From the NCBI GenBank assembly GCA_902595465.1, contig CACJQE010000005.1, positions 1 to 64,000 on the forward strand: 64,000 bases of DNA, given 5' to 3'. Positions 57,713 through 64,000 of the stretch are shown here, piece by piece. The position numbers and the translations under genes are program-made. Every line of letters starts with the position of its first letter. Positions within the stretch are counted from its first letter, which is position 1. The notes beneath the pieces were generated by a model. It searched no databases. It was not told where the DNA came from and saw nothing but the letters and a program-made list of their open reading frames with translations. This DNA is from an uncultured Pelagibacteraceae bacterium. GTDB lineage: Bacteria > Pseudomonadota > Alphaproteobacteria > Pelagibacterales > Pelagibacteraceae.

Positions 57713-58767
57713 TGAAAAAAGCAGAGGTAAAATTTGAAAATATTACAAAAAAATTTAATGAGACCATTGCTGTCGATAATGTTAGTTGTACTTTTGAAGC
57801 CGGAACATTAACTACATTACTAGGTCCCTCTGGATGTGGAAAAACTACTTCTTTGAGAATTATTGCTGGTTTAGAAAGAGCTACAAGTGGTAAAATTTTA
57901 GTAGAAAATGTAGATGTAACATTATTACCAGCAACAGATAGAGATGTATCTATGGTATTTCAATCTTATGCTTTGTTTCCACACATGAGTGTGCTTGAAA
58001 ATGTATCGTATGGTTTAAAGATGATAAATGTTCCAAAAGAAGAATTTACAGAAAAGTCATTAGAAACTCTTAAGTTAGTTAATTTAGAAGGTTATGAAAA
58101 TAGGATGCCCTCAGAGCTATCTGGAGGTCAGCAACAAAGAGTTGCGGTTGCTAGAGCAATTGTATTGAAGCCGAAGGTTCTGCTCTTTGATGAGCCTTTA
58201 TCTAATTTGGATGCAAAATTAAGAAGACAAGTAAGAGAGGATATCAGAGAAATTCAACAAAAACTTGGAGTAACTACAATTTATGTTACTCATGATCAAG
58301 AGGAAGCATTAGCAATTTCTGATAAAGTAATTGTAATGAACAATGCTATTATTGCTCAACAAGGTAGCCCAAAAGAATTGTATAACTTTCCTAAAACTAA
58401 ATTTGTAGCCAATTTCATAGGAGACGCAAATGTTGTTAAAGCTGAAATCATTAATCAAAATAATAATATTTATGAGATTCAATTAGCAGAAATGAAAATT
58501 AAAATAGAAAGTGATCAAAAATTAGAAAGTTCAGTTTCTGTCTCTTTAAGACCAGAAAAAATAACTATTTCAAAAAGTCCTGAAGAAAACTCAATACATG
58601 CATCTGTTAATAATGCGTCATTCGTTGGAAATAGTTATCAGTATATAGTTAATTCAAAAGTCGGTAAGATTTACGTAGTTTCTAGCGATACAAATGAAAT
58701 ATTTAATGTTGGAGAAAACGTTTATTTAAATTTCGACGAAAAAGAATTACGGTTACTCGACGATTAA
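57712..58767 (+). CDS. FbpC/PotA-type ABC transporter ATPase
   Basis: LLGPSGCGKTTSLRIIAGL; LSGGQQQRVAVARAI; LLFDEPLSNLDAKLR. Confidence 0.92.
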   Translation: MKKAEVKFENITKKFNETIAVDNVSCTFEAGTLTTLLGPSGCGKTTSLRIIAGLERATSGKILVENVDVTLLPATDRDVSMVFQSYALFPHMSVLENVSYGLKMINVPKEEFTEKSLETLKLVNLEGYENRMPSELSGGQQQRVAVARAIVLKPKVLLFDEPLSNLDAKLRRQVREDIREIQQKLGVTTIYVTHDQEEALAISDKVIVMNNAIIAQQGSPKELYNFPKTKFVANFIGDANVVKAEIINQNNNIYEIQLAEMKIKIESDQKLESSVSVSLRPEKITISKSPEENSIHASVNNASFVGNSYQYIVNSKVGKIYVVSSDTNEIFNVGENVYLNFDEKELRLLDD

Positions 58768-58928
58768 GGATTAACCTTTGCTTCTTGATTTGGAGTTGGC
58801 CATTCCAAAAAATAAGCTACATTTACAGTCTTAGCTTGAGAAGATATTGTTGATAGTATCAGAATTATGAGGATGATTAATTTACTATAAAAAATATGAA
58901 ATATATTTTTGAATAAATCTTTATTCAT
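58764..58928 (-). pseudogene. 54-codon remnant of a TauA/NitT-type SBP N-terminus
   Basis: Minus-strand translation MNKDLFKNIFHIFYSKLIILIILILSTISSQAKTVNVAYFLEWPTPNQEAKVNP*; compare ANEVRVAYFLEWPSPNLED in the intact SBP 61753..62694. Confidence 0.7.
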
Positions 58929-58945
58929 TTAGATCAATAAATCTC

Positions 58946-60871
58946 TTAACCTTTACCTCTCCAAGGTATTGTTTTGTCTATTATTTTTCTTAACGTTATA
59001 TCAAATAGAAGACCAAGAAGACCCATTATAATTATTGTTATCCAAATAACTTCGTACTGGAAGTATTTTTTTGCAACGTTTTCAACAAAACCAATACCTG
59101 TTGTGCCTGCCAAAAATTCCGCTGCAACAAGTGTTCCCCAGCACATACCAACAGCCACTCTAATTCCAGTTAATATTTCTGGCAGAGAGTTTGGGAAAAT
59201 TACATGTCTTAAAATTTGTCTTTTTGTAGCTCCTAATGAGTGTGCTGCATGGATTTTTGAAAGCTGTGTTCCTGATGCACCAGCTCTGGCAGAAATAATC
59301 ATAATAGATAACGAGACCATAAATAATAAAAATACTTTTCCAGAGTTATCAATTCCAAGCACAGAAATAATCAAAGGTGCCCATGCAAGTGGTGGAACTG
59401 GTCTGTAAAGTTCAATTAAAGGATCAAAAAAACCTCTTGCAAATCTATTAAGACCCATAAATAAACCTAGAGGAACACCAATAATAATTCCAAAAACTAA
59501 TCCTAAAAATACTCTCATAAATGAGTCCCAAATATGCCCGTATGGAACAGGAAACTTAAATAATTTAAAGTCACCTGTTACAACTTTTAAAACATTGCTT
59601 TTAAAGTTATCTTTAACTACCCCATCTTTTGTATGAACTGGATATTCCCCTGGCAAGATATCAGCTATCCAATCTGGTAAAATGAACCCTATCATCTTAC
59701 TTACATCAACCATTTCAACCCACAAAAGAGGCACATTTTTATATCCAATACTTGGTTTCGACAGCATCACAAATTTATTAAAAGTGTCAGATGGTTTTGG
59801 CAGCCATCTTCCTGAACCTTGTTCAGAACAAGTTGCTCCACTAGCTACAATTGTTCCTGCAGGAAACAAAAAAATATCTATTAATCTTAGTCCACCTTGT
59901 TCGTTATTTTGCAATTTATCAAACTCAATTATCGCCTTTTGCATTTCATTTAATGCGTTGGGAGGAAAGATACTTGCAAATTCAATTCTTCTTGCAATTT
60001 TAACAATATTTTTCGCGTAATCAGATGCTAATTCTTCATTTTCATTCAAACCTTTTCTATAGGCTTTAACATCGTCTTTAAGTTGTTTGATTGAGCTTTT
60101 GAATTGTGGGTTATGGTTTTTTAATTTAAAAAATTTATCATTAATTAATGTTAATTGTTTTGCAGCTGCATGAAATTTTAAACCTTTATTAGTTTGCGGT
60201 GCAGTTGGTATCTCAATAGTATTTTCAATAGAACCACTACCAGAATTTATTGTAGTAATTCCCCACCCACCTTGTTCATTTATAAGTTTTTGTCTTTCAA
60301 TTTTTTGAGAATCTGTTTCAAAAGGATAGTCTTTCTTTTGAAAATTATAACTTAGAAGTTTTATTTCATCTGTCATTTCCTTAAGTTTAATTTTGGTATC
60401 CATTTCTATAAGCTCTTCACTTGTTAAGAGTGGAATTAATTTAGAAGTTCTATCAATGTAACTTACAAGGATTGTTTTTTGTTGATCATTTAGTTCAGGA
60501 GATGTTTTTATTTCATTTGCAATTTTTACAAGATTTTTATTTTCAATTTTTATTATAGATGTGCTTTTGAATTCTCTTTCTTCAATAGGAAACTGATATT
60601 TTAAACCTAGTAAAGATTCATTAATTTTTCCAACCTGACATAATTCATTTGCTGATTTTGGATAAAAACCTTTTGCAATATCCCATGAATAATAAAGCCA
60701 CAGCATTAAAATTGCACTACTACCAACAATTACCCAGTGTGTTCCACCTTTGGCTCTATCTGGATTACCAAATACAGCATCAACTCTTTCAGTTTTTATT
60801 AATCTTCTTCCATAAAGAATACATCCAATAACAGATACGATAATTAATATTGTTACAACTTGTGTTAACAT
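58946..60871 (-). CDS. TauC/SsuC-type ABC permease with large N-terminal extension (641 aa)
   Basis: C-terminal permease domain: HSLGATKRQILRHVIFPNSLPEILTGIRVAVGMCWGTLVAAEF; extension between TM2 and the permease domain. Confidence 0.88.
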   Translation of the reverse strand: MLTQVVTILIIVSVIGCILYGRRLIKTERVDAVFGNPDRAKGGTHWVIVGSSAILMLWLYYSWDIAKGFYPKSANELCQVGKINESLLGLKYQFPIEEREFKSTSIIKIENKNLVKIANEIKTSPELNDQQKTILVSYIDRTSKLIPLLTSEELIEMDTKIKLKEMTDEIKLLSYNFQKKDYPFETDSQKIERQKLINEQGGWGITTINSGSGSIENTIEIPTAPQTNKGLKFHAAAKQLTLINDKFFKLKNHNPQFKSSIKQLKDDVKAYRKGLNENEELASDYAKNIVKIARRIEFASIFPPNALNEMQKAIIEFDKLQNNEQGGLRLIDIFLFPAGTIVASGATCSEQGSGRWLPKPSDTFNKFVMLSKPSIGYKNVPLLWVEMVDVSKMIGFILPDWIADILPGEYPVHTKDGVVKDNFKSNVLKVVTGDFKLFKFPVPYGHIWDSFMRVFLGLVFGIIIGVPLGLFMGLNRFARGFFDPLIELYRPVPPLAWAPLIISVLGIDNSGKVFLLFMVSLSIMIISARAGASGTQLSKIHAAHSLGATKRQILRHVIFPNSLPEILTGIRVAVGMCWGTLVAAEFLAGTTGIGFVENVAKKYFQYEVIWITIIIMGLLGLLFDITLRKIIDKTIPWRGKG

Positions 60872-61668
60872 TAATTTTCTTTCCCCATTATTTCTTCCTC
60901 CATATTCCAAATCATTGATAAAATTTCTTCTCTTGTAGATGAAAATTCCTTATTTTTTTTGATTTCTCTCAAATCTTGAGTAAGTCCCATTTCTGCAAAA
61001 GGAAGATTATACTCTTTATGTATACGACCCGGTCTTGGTGCCATTACGTATAACCTTTCACCAAGTAAAAGAGCTTCCTCTACAGAGTGAGTAATTAAGA
61101 TAATTGTTTTTCCTGTCTCTTTCCAAATTTTTAAAACTAATGACTGCATTTTCTCTCTAGTTAATGCATCTAATGCACCTAATGGTTCATCCATTAGAAT
61201 AAGATCAGGATCATTTATTAAGCATCTCGCTAGAGCAACTCTTTGCTGCATACCACCAGATAACTGATATGTTGGTGTATTACCAAAACCTTTCAGTCCA
61301 ACTATATCTAACCATTCCTCAACTCTTTTTGCTGTAATATCAGGATCTTCTTTTTTCATCCTAAGACCAAAGTTCACATTTTCAGCAACAGTTAACCACT
61401 CAAACAATGCACCTTGTTGAAAAACCATTCCTCTTTCAACGCCAGGTCCGTCTATTTCATTATTATTTAAGGTAATTTTTCCTGAAGTTGGTCTTAAAAA
61501 TCCAGCAGTAATATTAAGTAAAGTTGTTTTTCCACAACCAGATGGACCAAGAACTGTAAGTAATTCACCTTTTTTTAAGGTGAAGCTAACGTCTTTTAAT
61601 GCATGAACTGTTTCTCCTTTTGGAGTTTTAAAAATCATGTTTAAATTTTGAGAAACAAGATCACTCAT
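60871..61668 (-). CDS. TauB/SsuB-type ABC ATPase
   Basis: VLGPSGCGKTTLLNITAGFLRPTSG; LSGGMQQRVALARCL; LMDEPLGALDALTRE. Confidence 0.93.
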   Translation of the reverse strand: MSDLVSQNLNMIFKTPKGETVHALKDVSFTLKKGELLTVLGPSGCGKTTLLNITAGFLRPTSGKITLNNNEIDGPGVERGMVFQQGALFEWLTVAENVNFGLRMKKEDPDITAKRVEEWLDIVGLKGFGNTPTYQLSGGMQQRVALARCLINDPDLILMDEPLGALDALTREKMQSLVLKIWKETGKTIILITHSVEEALLLGERLYVMAPRPGRIHKEYNLPFAEMGLTQDLREIKKNKEFSSTREEILSMIWNMEEEIMGKEN

Positions 61669-61692
61669 AGCGCTTTTATATTATTAATTTTT

Positions 61693-61730
61693 AAAAAAAA
61701 TAGGCACTAATTTTTAAATTAGTGCCTATT
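61693..61730 (-). terminator. Rho-independent terminator between SBP and ATPase genes (minus strand)
   Basis: 15-bp perfect stem AATAGGCACTAATTT / AAATTAGTGCCTATT with T tract on the minus strand. Confidence 0.92.
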
Positions 61731-61752
61731 AAAAAGTTTTAAACCTTTAAAA

Positions 61753-62694
61753 TTATAAAGGTAAGAAACTTGTATCTACGTTTCCTTTTGGAGTTCCCAT
61801 TCCATCTAAGAAACCACTTAGATTACCATTTTCCATAGATTGCTTCGTCTCTTCTGCATTTAAGAACTTAAAACCATCTAAAGTTTTTTTCATTTTTGAC
61901 ATTTCCATTCCAGATGCTTTAGACATAGAATTCAAGTCACTCTTACCAGAATTATATCTTGTATTAGCTTCATGAGTAACTTCAACGAAAGTCCTTACCA
62001 TACCTGGATTTTCATTCATAAACTTGTTAGTTACAGAAGTAATGTCTATACCTAGAATACCTTTAGCTTCAGCTTCCTCTTCTGAAATTAATCTAGAACC
62101 AACTTCTGCAGCTGCTTGCACTGAATTACCACCAAATAAACATGCCATTGTAACATCACCGCTTATTAAAGCCGCAGCTCCATCTTCTGGGACCATATCG
62201 ATAACAGTTATTTTACTTGCATCAACACCAACAATTTCCATACTTTTAGCAAAAACATAATCAGCCATAGTACCTAAAGGCACTGCAACTTTTTTACCTT
62301 CTAATTCAGAAGCGTTTGCTTTTGTAATTCCAGATGCATTTGATACTACACAAGTTGTGTTACCCATCCCGTATTCCATTGCAACATCAATTAGTTTTAT
62401 AGGTGCATTGGCTTTTACAGCATTGATAAATGGTGCTAACCCTTGAGAGTAAGAGATATCAATATCTCCCGCTAACATAGCCTCTGTCATTTCTACACCA
62501 GTATTGAAGCTCGTCCATTTAACTGGAACTCCTAAAGCTTTTGAGTAATTTTTTTTCATCATGTCCTCTAGATTTGGACTTGGCCATTCTAGAAAGTATG
62601 CAACTCTAACTTCGTTCGCAGCAGAGTTAGCTGCTGTGATTGTTAAGTTTAGAGCAAATAAACTTCCTAAAATGAAACTAATTATTTTTTTCAT
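61753..62694 (-). CDS. TauA/NitT-type ABC substrate-binding protein
   Basis: Signal peptide; EVRVAYFLEWPSPN; AGDIDISYSQGLAPFINAVKA. Confidence 0.88.
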   Translation of the reverse strand: MKKIISFILGSLFALNLTITAANSAANEVRVAYFLEWPSPNLEDMMKKNYSKALGVPVKWTSFNTGVEMTEAMLAGDIDISYSQGLAPFINAVKANAPIKLIDVAMEYGMGNTTCVVSNASGITKANASELEGKKVAVPLGTMADYVFAKSMEIVGVDASKITVIDMVPEDGAAALISGDVTMACLFGGNSVQAAAEVGSRLISEEEAEAKGILGIDITSVTNKFMNENPGMVRTFVEVTHEANTRYNSGKSDLNSMSKASGMEMSKMKKTLDGFKFLNAEETKQSMENGNLSGFLDGMGTPKGNVDTSFLPL

Positions 62695-62795
62695 TTCATC
62701 TCCTGTTAATTAAATTTAATTATCGATATATAAGTTTAAATTTTCTTTTAAGTAAACGATGAATTAATAGCACAGGTGAGGATACCAATCAGTAT

Positions 62796-62810
62796 ACAAC
62801 TTAAAGTTGT
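62796..62810. promoter_or_regulatory. Dyad ACAACTT-A-AAGTTGT in the divergent SBP/aminotransferase intergenic region (candidate operator)
   Basis: 7-bp perfect half-sites around a central A; flanked by GTA...TAC. Confidence 0.45.
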
Positions 62811-62868
62811 TACAATTTATCATACCAATTATGACTAAATATATCTGGTTAATTTAAATAATTAGTCT

Positions 62869-64000
62869 ATGAATCAGTTTTATATGAGCTCAGAAAAACC
62901 ACAAATACCAAATTCTTTAAATGAACATTGGATGCCTTTTACATCCAACAGAGATTTTAAACAATCTCCAAGACTGATAGTAGAAGCCAAAGGTGTGTAT
63001 TTGAAAAACCACCAAGGCCAAACCCAAATAGATGCTAGCTCAGGATTATTTTGTAATCCATTAGGTCATGGCAGAGAAGAGATTATAAATGCAATAACTA
63101 ATCAATTAAGAAAATTAGATTATGCGCAACCTTTTCAACAAGGTTTTGGGGGTTCTTTTGAATTAGCAACAAAAATTTCAAAACATACTCCAGGCAATTT
63201 AAATAAAATATTTTATACAATTTGTGGATCAACAGCTGTTGAAACTGCTATCAAAATTGCGGTTGCATATCATAAAGCAAGAGGCGAAGGTCAACGCTTT
63301 AGATTTGTAGGAAGAGAAAGAGCATATCATGGAATGAATATTGGAGCTACTTCAGTTGGAGGAATGATTAATAATGTTAAAACTTTTGCAAATGTTTTAA
63401 TGCCAGGAGTTCTTCACATGAGACACACACATTTGCCCGAACATAAATTTGTTTCGGGTCAACCAGAAACTGGTGCAGAAATTGCAGATGATCTTGAGAG
63501 AATTTGCACAAATTTTGGATCTGAGAATATTGCAGCATGCATTGTAGAGCCAATTGCTGGATCAACTGGAACATTAGTTCCACCAAAAGGTTATTTGCAA
63601 AGGTTAAGGGAAATTTGTGATAAACACGGAATATTATTAGTATTTGATGAAGTAATAACTGGTTGGGGAAGAACGGGGTCACCTTTTGCTTCACAAGAAT
63701 ATGGAGTTACACCAGATATTATAACAATGGCAAAAGCTACTACAAACGGCATTAGTCCACTTGGTGCTGTTGCATGTAAAGATGAAATTTATGATGCAGT
63801 AATGGAAGGTTCTCCAAAAGGAACTATAGAATTATTTCATGGATATACATATTCTGGAATTCCAGTTTCTGTTGCCGCTGGATTGGCTGTGCAAGATATT
63901 TTTGAAAAAGATGATATTTTTAATAGAGCTAAAAACTTATCACCTTATTTCCAAGAAGGACTAATGTCGCTAAAAGATATTGATGTTGTAGATAACATTA
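62869..64000 (+). CDS. Class III PLP aminotransferase (omega-amino acid:pyruvate type), truncated by window end
   Basis: MNQFYMSSEKPQIPNSLNEHWMPFTSNRDFK; DASSGLFCNPLGHGREEI; LLVFDEVITGWGRTG; not in ORF track because no stop lies in the window. Confidence 0.9.
   Translation, partial: MNQFYMSSEKPQIPNSLNEHWMPFTSNRDFKQSPRLIVEAKGVYLKNHQGQTQIDASSGLFCNPLGHGREEIINAITNQLRKLDYAQPFQQGFGGSFELATKISKHTPGNLNKIFYTICGSTAVETAIKIAVAYHKARGEGQRFRFVGRERAYHGMNIGATSVGGMINNVKTFANVLMPGVLHMRHTHLPEHKFVSGQPETGAEIADDLERICTNFGSENIAACIVEPIAGSTGTLVPPKGYLQRLREICDKHGILLVFDEVITGWGRTGSPFASQEYGVTPDIITMAKATTNGISPLGAVACKDEIYDAVMEGSPKGTIELFHGYTYSGIPVSVAAGLAVQDIFEKDDIFNRAKNLSPYFQEGLMSLKDIDVVDNI

Noticed and set aside
63377-63694. 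Antisense ORF 105 aa near the window end
   Set aside because: Shadow of the class III aminotransferase, which runs on the plus strand from 62869 to the window end and is not in the ORF track because it lacks a stop.
1-64000. CRISPR array, prophage, integron or IS element
   Set aside because: No regularly spaced repeats, transposase/integrase motifs, phage structural genes or tRNA-flanked island boundaries were seen.

Overview
AT-rich, tightly packed bacterial chromosome segment. Protein content and gene style suggest a marine, SAR11/Pelagibacter-like alphaproteobacterium (inference only; no marker gene present). It is dominated by uptake systems plus small catabolic modules: a ribose-type ABC system (5' truncated) with FucU/RbsD and ribokinase; an RhmD-like sugar-acid dehydratase / PdxA / TTT (TctCBA) / SDR / AKR / ROK / 3-HIBDH-like / FAH cluster; PEP carboxylase; a TRAP DctPQM operon with PEP-mutase/ICL and 3-HIBDH genes; a run of about 14 co-directional small genes (NTF2/SnoaL, cupin, ABM-like, DUF1330, HCCA isomerase, SMR pair); CysE/CysK/persulfide dioxygenase; GpgS and a phosphatase; a sugar ABC system without an ATPase; MetE-like/SnoaL/cupin genes; an HpsN/HisD-like dehydrogenase and a Pta-like protein; a tandem-wHTH regulator; an AfuA/FbpA-type ABC system; and a TauABC-type system divergent from a class III aminotransferase that runs off the window end. 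No rRNA, tRNA, CRISPR or transposase was recognised. The strongest non-routine signals are: hairpins or terminators at every visible junction between a substrate-binding-protein (SBP) gene and its downstream transporter genes, one inside the tctB ORF; three exported proteins predicted to mature with N-terminal Asp-Gly-His (ATCUN-like); a HAD protein lacking the catalytic DxD, coupled to ABC permeases without an ATPase; the small-protein cluster; a tandem-wHTH regulator with two operator-like repeats 32 bp apart; two gene remnants; and convergent genes whose stop codons overlap almost everywhere.
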